9,333 nucleotides of DNA from an uncultured Flavobacteriales bacterium (lineage in GTDB: Bacteria > Bacteroidota > Bacteroidia > CAIKAF01). The DNA lies in NCBI GenBank assembly GCA_937925455.1, contig CALEWF010000244.1:1-9333 (forward strand), in the 5' to 3' direction. Position numbers and translations under genes: made by a program. Shown here piece after piece: positions 1 through 6,834 of this stretch (within the stretch, counting starts at the first letter, position 1; the number at the start of each line of letters is the position of its first letter). The notes under the pieces were generated by a model, which had not been told where the DNA came from, searched no databases, and saw only the letters and a program-made list of their open reading frames with translations.

Positions 1-94
1 AATTTGAATAATCCCAAAATGGTCTTTAACATTTTGATATGAAAATTAGGCTGCTTAAAGCGGCTGTTCGTTACAAGTCCTCGGAGCTCAGCCT

Positions 95-154
95 CACATG
101 GCATCGGGGTAGCGGTGTCTTCGTGCCCTCAGCCCCGCTACCCCGTGCCCTGTG
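95..154. repeat. GC-rich hairpin 1 of the left repeat
   Basis: Arms at 95-115 and 135-154 pair over about 20 bp, with one bulged base and one mismatch, around a 19-base loop. The inner 11 bp (CGGGGTAGCGG with CCGCTACCCCG) pair perfectly. The same stem occurs in the right copy at 6891-6910/6930-6950, there with the mismatch restored and one G-T pair instead. Confidence 0.8.
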
Positions 155-159
155 GGCTT

Positions 160-211
160 CGCCCCTGCGGGCTTTCCACTTCCATCCGCAGCAGTCCACC
201 CCGCAGGGGCG
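160..211. repeat. GC-rich hairpin 2 of the left repeat
   Basis: Perfect 11-bp inverted arms, CGCCCCTGCGG at 160-170 and CCGCAGGGGCG at 201-211, enclose a 30-base loop. It lies 5 bases after hairpin 1 and is exactly preserved in the right copy (6834-6844 and 6875-6885). There is no T-run, so it is not an obvious terminator. Confidence 0.8.
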
Positions 212-215
212 GATG

Positions 216-279
216 ATTTAAAGATGAATCAATTTGGAAATTAAATAATTTGAAGATGTGTTGATTTGAAGATGTATTA
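216..279. repeat. 16-bp tandem array, 4 units (ATTTGAAGATGNNNNN)
   Basis: There are four units of 16 bases at 216, 232, 248 and 264. The first 11 bases are conserved (variants of ATTTGAAGATG) and the last five are variable. The right copy has a related array of about five units at 6755-6834. Confidence 0.75.
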
Positions 280-293
280 TTTGTATAGTACTC

Positions 294-454
294 ATAATTC
301 GTAATTGATAATTCGTAATTGATAATTCGTAATTGATAATTCGTAATTGATAATTCGTAATTGATAATTCATAATTGATAATTCGTAATTGATAATTCGT
401 AATTGATAATTCATAATTGATAATTCATAATTGATAATTCATAATTGATAATTG
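294..454. repeat. 14-bp tandem array, 11.5 units (ATAATTCGTAATTG)
   Basis: Eleven exact-period units of 14 bases run from 294 to 447, with a half unit to 454. Units 1-5, 7 and 8 read ATAATTCGTAATTG, while units 6, 9, 10 and 11 carry CA in place of CG. There are no other differences, which points to recent expansion. The right copy has only about 2.5 units (6701-6735), so length varies between copies. Read on the minus strand it encodes an INYEL-like repeat peptide, which I regard as spurious. Confidence 0.93.
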
Positions 455-539
455 GGTCAGCGGGTGTGTAGGTTGCTAACCGTATTGTCAATGCGTTTAG
501 GGAGTAGGTGATGGGTGGAGAATGCGTTGTATCATACAG

Positions 540-569
540 ATTGCTTCCCCGCCAAAGGCGGGTCGCAAT
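540..569. repeat. Palindromic core of the second block, left copy
   Basis: The outer arms ATTGC/GCAAT (540-544, 565-569) enclose a perfect CCCGCC-AAA-GGCGGG stem at 548-562. The same palindrome is present at 6583-6612 in the right copy. It could form a cruciform in DNA or a hairpin in RNA. Confidence 0.75.
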
Positions 570-727
570 GACTATTAGAACAACGGGGCAGCGGGTGAAC
601 ACGCCCCTAAGAGGCGGAGAAACACGAGGCTGCCCCCCCATGAAAATTAAATCCACACTTCTATCATAAAATTCTTTTTGGAAATATATTACCACATCAT
701 TTACTAACTTAGCCCGTAATTTTTTCT

Positions 728-1969
728 ATGATTGAATTTGAAAAATATATTTTGTCCAACGGCTTACGCGTATTGATTCATCAGGATCATACCACACCCT
801 TAGCAGCCATGAATATTGTGTATGATGTAGGTGCAAGGGATGAGCATCCAGATAAAACGGGCTTTGCGCATTTGTTTGAGCACCTGATGTTTGAAGGTTC
901 TAAGCATATTCCTAATTATGATACTCCATTGCAGTTGGCAGGTGGTACAAACAATGCATTTACATCAAATGATGTAACAAATTATTATCTAACGGTGCCT
1001 GCTTCCAATATTGAAGTGGGTTTTTGGCTCGAAAGTGATCGCATGTTAGAGTTGGCATTTTCGCAGGAAAAACTGGATATACAGAAAAAAGTAGTAAGTG
1101 AAGAATTTAAGCAGCGATACCTGAATCAACCGTATGGCGATATTTGGTTATTAGCCCGACCATTGATATATAAAAAACATCCCTATCAATGGGCAACAAT
1201 TGGTAAAGACTTATCGCACATAGAGCAAGCTACTTTAGACGATGTAAAAGATTTTTTTTACCGGTTTTATGCCCCTAACAATGCAGTACTGGTTATTAGC
1301 GGCAATGTAGAAGCTTCTGCCATGCTGCAGTTATCTGAAAAATGGTTTGGCTCCATTCCGAGGCGCAATGTTCCGCAGAGAAATTTACCACAAGAACCAC
1401 CGCAAACCGAAGAACGCCGTTTGCGAGTTGAACGGGATGTGCCTTCGGATGCACTGCTGATGGCTTTTCACATGCCTGCCAGAACGGATGAACGTTATTA
1501 TACATTTGATTTGTTGACGGATATTTTGAGTGGAGGCAAGTCATCCAGATTGTATGAAAAGTTGGTGAAAGAAAAAGAAATCTATACCGAGATTGGGGCG
1601 TATGTGATGGGAAGCCATGATCCCGGATTAATAATTGTATTTGGCAAGCTGGAAAAGAAATTTACCATAGCGCAGGGAGAAGCAGCAGTTTGGGAGTTGT
1701 TAGAAGAATTAAAACAACAACAAATAACAGAAGAAGAGTTGGCAAAAGTTAAAAACAAATGGCTTACTCAAGATGCGTTTGCACGTCTCAGTGTACTCAA
1801 TAAAGCTATGAAGCTGGCATTTGCAGAGCTGTTGGGAGATGCTAACATGGTAAACCGCGAACCTGAAATCTATGCATCCATCACAGCCGAACAAATACAG
1901 CAGGCAGCTGCAATGGCTTTTCAAAAATATAATTGTTCGATTTTAGAATATAAATCATTGCATGTATGA
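728..1969 (+). CDS. M16 family zinc metallopeptidase, catalytic subunit
   Basis: The 413-residue protein is a single-unit M16 peptidase of normal length for the M16B group. The inverted zinc motif HxxEH is seen as His48-Leu-Phe-Glu51-His52, in the usual context GFAHLFEHLMFEGS. A third zinc ligand is expected about 75 residues on and is probably Glu125 or Glu126 in VVSEEFK. The second half carries the typical GGKSSRLYEKL segment after the LLTDILSGG turn. There is no signal peptide, so it is probably cytoplasmic. M16 proteases degrade short unfolded or signal-type peptides inside a clam-shell chamber; the substrate here is unknown. Its stop overlaps the next gene's start (ATGA), and that gene is a second, zinc-less M16 protein, so a heterodimer like mitochondrial processing peptidase is likely. 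I see no clear promoter in the 86 bases between the left repeat and the start codon. Confidence 0.95.
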   Translation: MIEFEKYILSNGLRVLIHQDHTTPLAAMNIVYDVGARDEHPDKTGFAHLFEHLMFEGSKHIPNYDTPLQLAGGTNNAFTSNDVTNYYLTVPASNIEVGFWLESDRMLELAFSQEKLDIQKKVVSEEFKQRYLNQPYGDIWLLARPLIYKKHPYQWATIGKDLSHIEQATLDDVKDFFYRFYAPNNAVLVISGNVEASAMLQLSEKWFGSIPRRNVPQRNLPQEPPQTEERRLRVERDVPSDALLMAFHMPARTDERYYTFDLLTDILSGGKSSRLYEKLVKEKEIYTEIGAYVMGSHDPGLIIVFGKLEKKFTIAQGEAAVWELLEELKQQQITEEELAKVKNKWLTQDAFARLSVLNKAMKLAFAELLGDANMVNREPEIYASITAEQIQQAAAMAFQKYNCSILEYKSLHV

Positions 1970-3240
1970 CGTTAGACAGAACCATACCGCCTGCCGTTCA
2001 GCAGGAATTTCCATTTACCCTTATTCATCCGGAAAACCAAGTAATAAAGGGTGTACCACACTATTTGATACCGGGTGAAGATACAGATTTAGTTAGGTTA
2101 GAGTTAGTATTTCAGGCGGGGTCAGTATACGAGTCGGCTGCGTTGATTGCTTCAACAGTCAATGACTTACTAGGAGAAGGTACCTCTTCACATTCTTCGT
2201 CCGAAATCAATGCCCGGCTGGATTACTATGGCGCATATATTGAAAAAGAAATAACTCAAGAACATGCTTCAGTAACCTTATATTGTTTGGGTCGGTTTTT
2301 AAAAGATGTTCTGCCGGTTTTTGCTGAATTGGTTATGGATAGTGTGTTTCCGGAAAGGGAGTTATGTATCAATTTGAACAATCGAAAAGCTTCGTTTGAA
2401 AGTAATTTGAAAAAAGTTGAGTTTGTTTGTAGGCAGCATTTTCCTTCATTGCTTTTCCCTGGCCATCCATACGGTAAAATTACTCGTTTGGAAGATTACG
2501 ATCAAGTTACGCAAGGAGCGGTTTATCATTTTTATCAAACTTTCTATCATGCAGCTCCGGTGGCGATATTTCTATCAGGTAATGCTAATGAGCAAACCTT
2601 AAAACTTATAGCGGATGCATTTGATTGGAACAAACGGGCTATACCCCCGAACCGTACGCCCTTGCCGGATTATAAACCCGTGCATAAACACATTGCCATG
2701 GAAGAAACCATCCAATCGGCCATACGAATTGGCAGGCCTGCGGTAACACAGGAACATCCGGATTTTGCCGTATGGAGCCTTACCAATACCATTTTGGGAG
2801 GATATTTTGGGTCCAGGCTGATGAAAAATATTCGGGAAGAAAAGGGCTATACCTATGGAATTGGTTCAGCACTGCAAATGCATCCACAAAGTGGGGTTTG
2901 GTTAATTGCTACGGAAGTAGGTGCAGAATACACGCAGGCTACCTTGGATGAAATAAACAAGGAAATACTTCGCATGCATCATGAAGCTGTGAGCGATGAG
3001 GAAATGCGAATTGTAAAGAACTACATTCAAGGTAATTTCCTGAAATCAGTAGATGGACCATTTGCTCAAACTGAACGCTTGAAGACTATCGTATTGAAAG
3101 GATTGCCTGAGGATTATTATCAACAATTGATGGATGCCATCCGAAGCGCAACCCCAGACGATGTGTTACGATGCATGCATACATATCTTCACCCCGAACA
3201 AATGAGCCGGCTGGTAGTTGGTAAAACATGGAAAAATTAA
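1966..3240 (+). CDS. M16 family peptidase-like protein, non-catalytic partner subunit
   Basis: This 424-residue protein has the M16 fold signature but no HxxEH. The equivalent region reads ASTVNDLLGEGTSSHSSSEI, so it should bind no catalytic zinc. The C-terminal half has the conserved substrate-holding motif with Arg290 and Tyr297 (NIREEKGYTYGIGS), following the LGGYFGSRLM helix. This division of labour, zinc site in one subunit and Arg/Tyr pair in the other, is known in bacterial M16B heterodimers and in mitochondrial processing peptidase. The start codon overlaps the stop of the upstream M16 gene by 4 bases, implying coupled translation and roughly equal amounts. The stop lies in a TTAA shared with the convergent gene downstream. 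No signal peptide is seen. Confidence 0.93.
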   Translation: MTLDRTIPPAVQQEFPFTLIHPENQVIKGVPHYLIPGEDTDLVRLELVFQAGSVYESAALIASTVNDLLGEGTSSHSSSEINARLDYYGAYIEKEITQEHASVTLYCLGRFLKDVLPVFAELVMDSVFPERELCINLNNRKASFESNLKKVEFVCRQHFPSLLFPGHPYGKITRLEDYDQVTQGAVYHFYQTFYHAAPVAIFLSGNANEQTLKLIADAFDWNKRAIPPNRTPLPDYKPVHKHIAMEETIQSAIRIGRPAVTQEHPDFAVWSLTNTILGGYFGSRLMKNIREEKGYTYGIGSALQMHPQSGVWLIATEVGAEYTQATLDEINKEILRMHHEAVSDEEMRIVKNYIQGNFLKSVDGPFAQTERLKTIVLKGLPEDYYQQLMDAIRSATPDDVLRCMHTYLHPEQMSRLVVGKTWKN

Positions 3241-4085
3241 GGAAGCATCATCTTCATACAAAATACAGAGCCACCGGATTTGATAAACTCTGAAGTATCA
3301 AAAGCATAGATCTCAAACCCCAGTTCTTTGAGCGCACGTTCGGTGTAAGCATTACCTTGTTGTATTATTGCTGCTTTTTTTCCTTGCGTATTTTGAATTA
3401 AATGAGCATTTAGTGCAAATCCATCTTTGGCTTCTTGGATAGGTATATCAATGAGATGACTAAATGTTTTTTGCAATAATTTAATACTATCCATACTAAA
3501 TGCCATTGGTTGGTAAAGTGCTGTTTTGTCGTTTACCGGAATGAAGCAGGTGTCTAAATGATAAAAATAATCGCTAATCAGTTCAACTGCTGTTATTTTG
3601 CCAGGAAGAATTGTTTTCAGCCAGTCAATGGCATCCGGCGTAGTGCGATGTCCATATCCTGCAATCCAATGATCAGTAAAAGGCACGGAAAGAATATCCC
3701 CCATCCCTTCAAGGATAATATTTTCGGGTGGTTCTATGATTTCAAATCCAAGATTTTTATAAAATTCACGAAATGGAGGAATTTCACGTTGCCGTGAGGC
3801 GTGTTTCATCCGGCTTAGAATGACTGATTTTTGACCTTGTGTGGAAATAAACGGCAAACTTTGATTGGCTGCAAACACCATGTCTTCGCAGTGAGGTGTG
3901 CCGTTCAGAATATGTATCTCGCTAATTAATCCTTTATGCTTAAGTTTTTCATATACTGTTTTGAGGGTTTCCCATTGTTCTATGGCTTTGGCACGGTTGG
4001 TATTTCCTGCATGCCCTTTCATGTGAATATTTTTTTCATCCACTACTTCAAACCATTCGGGAGTTACTAACAGAACTTCCTGCAT
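3237..4085 (-). CDS. Amidinotransferase / dimethylarginine dimethylaminohydrolase-like hydrolase
   Basis: The 282-residue protein belongs to the guanidine-modifying (pentein) superfamily. The visible motifs are CEDMVFAAN with Asp68 (guanidinium binding in relatives), LEGMGD with Glu126 and Asp130, YHLDTCF with His176 and Asp178, and the C-terminal SGGSVFCM with the presumed nucleophile Cys276. These match the Cys-His-Glu catalytic set of arginine deiminases and DDAH enzymes. The expected chemistry is hydrolysis of a guanidino or ureido group on arginine or a derivative; the exact substrate cannot be read from the sequence. No signal peptide is present, so it should be cytosolic. It is the last gene of a three-gene minus-strand operon: its ATG overlaps the stop of the lipoprotein gene by one base (TAATG). 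It converges on the M16 pair with no space for a terminator. Confidence 0.88.
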   Translation of the reverse strand: MQEVLLVTPEWFEVVDEKNIHMKGHAGNTNRAKAIEQWETLKTVYEKLKHKGLISEIHILNGTPHCEDMVFAANQSLPFISTQGQKSVILSRMKHASRQREIPPFREFYKNLGFEIIEPPENIILEGMGDILSVPFTDHWIAGYGHRTTPDAIDWLKTILPGKITAVELISDYFYHLDTCFIPVNDKTALYQPMAFSMDSIKLLQKTFSHLIDIPIQEAKDGFALNAHLIQNTQGKKAAIIQQGNAYTERALKELGFEIYAFDTSEFIKSGGSVFCMKMMLP

Positions 4086-5119
4086 TATTTTGATTTTTTT
4101 TCCTGAATCACACCAATTGTGTATGAAGGAGAGAGGTATTCACGCCCGTCAATCACCACACCAAACCAAACTTCGGTTTCATAGGCCAATTTCCCGTTGC
4201 TGAAATATAATGGAGACAGAGGTTCTTTTTTCTTGTTCCATTCCCAGTAATAAGGTAATTCGGGGCTTGTTTCTTTGTAGAATAACGAGTATAAATTTTC
4301 GGCGAAAATTTCTTTTTCTTCACCTGGTTTAAGGATGATTTTGCGGTCTTTCTGAAAGTATTCTTCCTTGAATCGAAGAACCATAACAGCAGTTCGGTTT
4401 TTGCTGTATCCATACAGGTTAAATCTCACTGAACCACTATTTTCAAAGTAATATTGGTCATAGTTTCCGGTATTTTTAACCCGGCAATGCAGGATGTTTT
4501 CTTTATTCTTTTTTCCAGGCTGTATTTCCGTTTCATCTGTACTAATACTTAATATAGCTTTTGGGTAAGTTTCTTTAGGAATTATGGTTTGATGAATGGA
4601 AAAAATGTTTTCTTTAGAATATATGAACTTGTCTTGTACTTTCACTTCTACCATTATCTTAATGTATGGTTGATATTGCTTGGTATTTGATAACAAGGGT
4701 GTAATAGAAGGTGATAGATTTTTTTTGTTTTTCCAGTTCGAGGCAATCAGCAATTCTTGTTCGGTAATCCAGCCTAAGGCTTTTATATCTCCCGGTTGTA
4801 GCGTGAAAGGTGCGGATTGGTTTGCATGAGTGTGTATAACATAGGAATTGTTTTTATAAAACCGGGGATGGGCATGAAATTGAAATAACATGCCATCCAT
4901 GGATTGTAAGGTAATTGGTTGCGTGTAATGATTTCTTGCCATTACCCACAACGTATCGGTAGCTTTATCAGGATTAATGGAATAGTTGGGAGCATGCACC
5001 CAAACTTCTAATCCCCAAGGGTTTTTGAGGGAATACATGATTTTTTTTTCGGAGGAACAACCCGAAAAAATTATCCATCCGCACGCCGTAAAAAATAAAA
5101 CGTGGAAAAAAGTCTTCAT
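4085..5119 (-). CDS. Predicted lipoprotein of unknown function
   Basis: I do not recognise this 344-residue protein. It starts with a lipoprotein signal peptide: a short basic start, a hydrophobic stretch at 4-18 and a lipobox FSGC with the acylated Cys21. It should be exported and anchored in an envelope membrane. The mature part is rich in aromatic and beta-prone residues, with stretches such as DTLWVMARNHY, HCRVKNTGNYDQYYF and ILKPGEEKEI that resemble immunoglobulin-like or other beta-sandwich domains binding nothing obvious. No catalytic motif is visible. The ATG overlaps the stop of the holin-like gene by 4 bases (ATGA), and its stop overlaps the start of the amidinotransferase-like gene by one base, so it is translated as part of that operon. 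Codon use looks like that of its neighbours. Confidence 0.85.
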   Translation of the reverse strand: MKTFFHVLFFTACGWIIFSGCSSEKKIMYSLKNPWGLEVWVHAPNYSINPDKATDTLWVMARNHYTQPITLQSMDGMLFQFHAHPRFYKNNSYVIHTHANQSAPFTLQPGDIKALGWITEQELLIASNWKNKKNLSPSITPLLSNTKQYQPYIKIMVEVKVQDKFIYSKENIFSIHQTIIPKETYPKAILSISTDETEIQPGKKNKENILHCRVKNTGNYDQYYFENSGSVRFNLYGYSKNRTAVMVLRFKEEYFQKDRKIILKPGEEKEIFAENLYSLFYKETSPELPYYWEWNKKKEPLSPLYFSNGKLAYETEVWFGVVIDGREYLSPSYTIGVIQEKKSK

Positions 5120-5457
5120 AAAGTCAATGAAAGTCCCAAAATCCAGTTAGCCAGCGAAATAAAAATACCCATAAAAAGTGCCGGCCAAAATCCATTCACT
5201 TTAAAATCTTTAATTAATTGTCCGGCAAGCCATATCAAAAAGGCATTGATTACCAGAATAAAAAGTCCCAGCGTAATAAGTGTTACAGGAAATGTCAGAA
5301 AAATTAGTAAAGGTTTTACAAAACTGTTTAGTAAAGCCATCAATATGGCAACAACAAAAGCTGTTGCAAAACTTTTTACTTGAATACCCGGTAGAATTTT
5401 GGAAAAAACCAAGATCAGGGCAGCATTTACAATGAGTGTTATTAATATTTCTTTCAT
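5116..5457 (-). CDS. Small integral membrane protein, phage holin 4_2 / YvlD-like family
   Basis: From the ATG at 5457 the product is 113 residues, the usual size of this family. It has about four hydrophobic helices (roughly 3-20, 30-50, 55-80 and 88-110) and the signature LLNSFVKPLLIFLTFPVTLITLGLF followed by LVINAFLIWL, which is typical of Pfam Phage_holin_4_2. Despite the family name, chromosomal members are not lysis holins; their job is poorly known, with links to envelope stress in some bacteria. The frame could extend upstream to 5550, but I reject that start: the extra 31 residues are atypical, and a TATCTTTA promoter element sits at 5463-5470, downstream of that start. It is the first gene of the operon with the lipoprotein and amidinotransferase genes. 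Confidence 0.88.
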   Translation of the reverse strand: MKEILITLIVNAALILVFSKILPGIQVKSFATAFVVAILMALLNSFVKPLLIFLTFPVTLITLGLFILVINAFLIWLAGQLIKDFKVNGFWPALFMGIFISLANWILGLSLTL

Positions 5458-5462
5458 ACCCG

Positions 5463-5491
5463 TAAAGATAGATAAATCATGAAATCTGCAA
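5463..5491 (-). promoter_or_regulatory. Candidate promoter of the holin-lipoprotein-amidinotransferase operon
   Basis: On the minus strand, TATCTTTA (5470-5463) matches the Bacteroidota -7 consensus TAnnTTTG at 7 of 8 bases. A TTG (5491-5489) lies 18 bases upstream, within the usual spacing for the -33 element. The start codon at 5457 follows by 5 bases, so the transcript would have almost no leader. This is inferred from motif match only. Confidence 0.45.
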
Positions 5492-5563
5492 GATTTTAAA
5501 GTTATTAACAGGGTGTTGATAAGTGTATCCATTAAAACAGGGTAAATCAAATACTAATTGAAA

Positions 5564-5571
5564 GGGGGGGG
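5564..5571. repeat. Homopolymer G8 tract in a divergent intergenic region
   Basis: A run of eight G lies between the two divergent genes, about 100 bases upstream of the lipoprotein start at 5669. It is flanked by AAA and, further on, CTCCCTTT, which could pair with AAAGGG. Such tracts can slip in length; whether this one does cannot be told from one sequence. Confidence 0.6.
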
Positions 5572-5628
5572 TTGCTAATTCAAACTCCCTTTATAAAAAT
5601 TAGCATAAAGTTTTCTCAATATGTATAT

Positions 5629-5636
5629 GATATTTG
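5629..5636 (+). promoter_or_regulatory. Possible -7 promoter element for the lipoprotein gene at 5669
   Basis: GATATTTG matches TAnnTTTG at all positions but the first, 33 bases before the start codon. No clear TTG element is found 17-23 bases upstream, so this is a weak candidate. Confidence 0.28.
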
Positions 5637-5668
5637 TATCACCAAAATCAAAAAACAACAAAAAAAAA

Positions 5669-6370
5669 ATGAAAACAAAATTCTTCGTACCGGCTTTATT
5701 GATAGTTGCAATAGCATTCACCAGCTGTTCAAAAGAAGAATCAGGTGTTTTGGAAATGAATTTAAGTTTTGATTTTTCAAAAGAATATCAAGGATGGACT
5801 TATGATATGTCTAATTACGTAGAAGGTGAGCAACAATCAATAGCTTATGCCTGTAAATATACTCGTTTGCCGCAACCGCTTAATACCAATAAATCAGCTT
5901 TGTTATTAAGTGCTAAAAACATGGGTGGCGATTTATTCTTTTACATTCGTCGCCAAATTACGGGTTTACAGCCTAATACTCAATATTCAATCAATTTTCA
6001 AATGGAGTTAGCTTCTAATGCTCCATCCATTGCTACTGAGGCAGGTAGTGCCAATGATGTATATGTTAAAGTGGGTGCATCAACTAGAGAACCTCGTACC
6101 GTAAAAAATGGTACTGTATATAATTTTAGTTTAGACAAAGGAATTAAGAAAGATAGTGATGGTCAAGATTTGAAAGTAATTGGTAATATTAGTAATGGGA
6201 CCACTGAGCCGGTTTACACCTTGTTTGAAAGAAATAGTTCTAATAAAACTATTATTGCAGAAACTGATGCCATGGGTAATTTATGGTTGGTAGTAGGTTT
6301 CGATTCAAACTATAAGTCTCGCACCTCTTTATTTATTAGTCAACTAGTGATTAATATCAGCGCTATTTAA
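5669..6370 (+). CDS. Predicted lipoprotein, family of unknown function
   Basis: The 233-residue product begins with a clear lipoprotein signal (MKTKFF, hydrophobic 7-17, lipobox TSC with Cys20), so it is exported and membrane-anchored. I chose the ATG at 5669 because the frame upstream (from 5621) adds only a basic stretch that would spoil the signal, and because ten A bases precede this ATG, an A-rich leader common in this phylum. The mature part has motifs such as LSFDFSKEYQGWTYD, GGDLFFYIRRQITGLQPNTQYSINFQMELASN (about 86-117), VYVKVGAS and a final LWLVVGFDSNYKSRTSLF. This pattern suggests a beta-sandwich like those of carbohydrate-binding modules, but that is inference, and no catalytic residues are evident. 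It is monocistronic, between a divergent operon and a strong terminator. It seems to be a conserved family without a known role. Confidence 0.88.
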   Translation: MKTKFFVPALLIVAIAFTSCSKEESGVLEMNLSFDFSKEYQGWTYDMSNYVEGEQQSIAYACKYTRLPQPLNTNKSALLLSAKNMGGDLFFYIRRQITGLQPNTQYSINFQMELASNAPSIATEAGSANDVYVKVGASTREPRTVKNGTVYNFSLDKGIKKDSDGQDLKVIGNISNGTTEPVYTLFERNSSNKTIIAETDAMGNLWLVVGFDSNYKSRTSLFISQLVINISAI

Positions 6371-6395
6371 GATTAAAATACGCTAAATCTTTTTT

Positions 6396-6424
6396 AAAGA
6401 GGCAGCCTTCGGGTTGCCTTTTTT
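6396..6424 (+). terminator. Intrinsic terminator of the lipoprotein gene
   Basis: GGCAGCC (6401-6407), a TTCG tetraloop and GGTTGCC (6412-6418) form a tight stem with one G-T pair. It is extended by A-T pairs between AAAGA on the left and the run of six T on the right. It starts 26 bases after the stop codon. Confidence 0.9.
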
Positions 6425-6582
6425 AATTCTATTGAAGCATATCTGCATATAAAACAATTAACGTTGAAAATTATTTAACCTCAAATTATCATTAGAATTT
6501 AAATCATACTTTTTATGAGGGGGCGGCCGCGTGTTTCTTCGTCTCGTAGGGCGGATACACCCGCTACCCCGATATTATTACC

Positions 6583-6612
6583 GTCATTGCGACCCGCCTT
6601 TGGCGGGGAAGC
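6583..6612. repeat. Palindromic core of the second block, right copy
   Basis: This is the same structure as at 540-569: a perfect CCCGCC-TTT-GGCGGG stem at 6593-6607 with ATTGC and GCAAT outer arms. All bases of the stem are unchanged between copies. Confidence 0.75.
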
Positions 6613-6700
6613 AATCTGTATGATACAACGCATTTTCCACCCATCACCTATTACCTAAACGCATTGACAATACGGTTAGCAATCTACACACCCGCTGACC

Positions 6701-6735
6701 CAATTATCAATTACGAATTATCAATTACGAATTGT
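6701..6735. repeat. 14-bp tandem array, about 2.5 units (right copy)
   Basis: A half unit CAATTAT followed by two units of CAATTACGAATTRT, the complement of the 14-bp unit in the left copy. Sequence beyond 6735 is degenerate. Confidence 0.8.
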
Positions 6736-6754
6736 GAATACAATACAATTAATT

Positions 6755-6834
6755 CATCTTCAAATCCTCTCATCTTCAAATCCTCTCATTTTCAAATCAA
6801 TTCATTTCCAAATTGTTTCATTTCCAAATCATCC
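6755..6834. repeat. 16-bp tandem array, about 5 units (right copy)
   Basis: Units start at 6755, 6771, 6787, 6803 and 6819 with consensus CATYTYCAAATYNNNT. The first two units are identical. The array ends directly in the GC-rich block. Confidence 0.75.

Larger units (their letters stand above)
48..641 (+). repeat. Composite non-coding repeat, left copy (inverted partner at 6515-6997)
   Basis: This is a mosaic element whose reverse complement recurs at 6515-6997. Its modules in order are a GC-rich double-hairpin block (48-219), a 16-bp tandem array (216-279), a 14-bp tandem array (294-454) and a second palindromic block (455 to about 641). By eye, 48-219 matches the other copy at 163 of 172 positions without gaps, and 455-572 matches at 114 of 118. 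The last 70 bases are much less similar, though both copies retain a GC-rich end. Short open frames cross it on both strands, but they follow the repeat and have no protein-like features. Dispersed repeats of this style are known from Bacteroidota genomes; their function is unknown to me. The exact right boundary is uncertain by about 10 bases. Confidence 0.88.

Noticed and set aside
39..221. 60-residue plus-strand frame in the left repeat
   Set aside because: It lies across the GC-rich hairpin block, its sequence follows the palindromes, and it has no protein-like features. The same block recurs inverted at 6826-6997.
216..454. CRISPR array
   Set aside because: Units of 14 and 16 bases follow each other without unique spacers, and no cas genes are present.
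411..695. 94-residue minus-strand frame ending in an INYELSIMNYQL peptide
   Set aside because: Its C-terminal end is a translation of the 14-bp array and the rest is the second palindromic block. Such INYEL-type peptides are a known artefact of Bacteroidota repeats.
5116..5457. Prophage lysis module because of the holin-like gene
   Set aside because: No endolysin, spanin or phage structural gene is nearby. Chromosomal Phage_holin_4_2 proteins are common outside phages, and the gene is embedded in a non-phage operon.
5458..5550. N-terminal extension of the holin-like protein from ATG 5550
   Set aside because: It makes the protein longer than the family norm and starts upstream of the likely promoter at 5463-5491.
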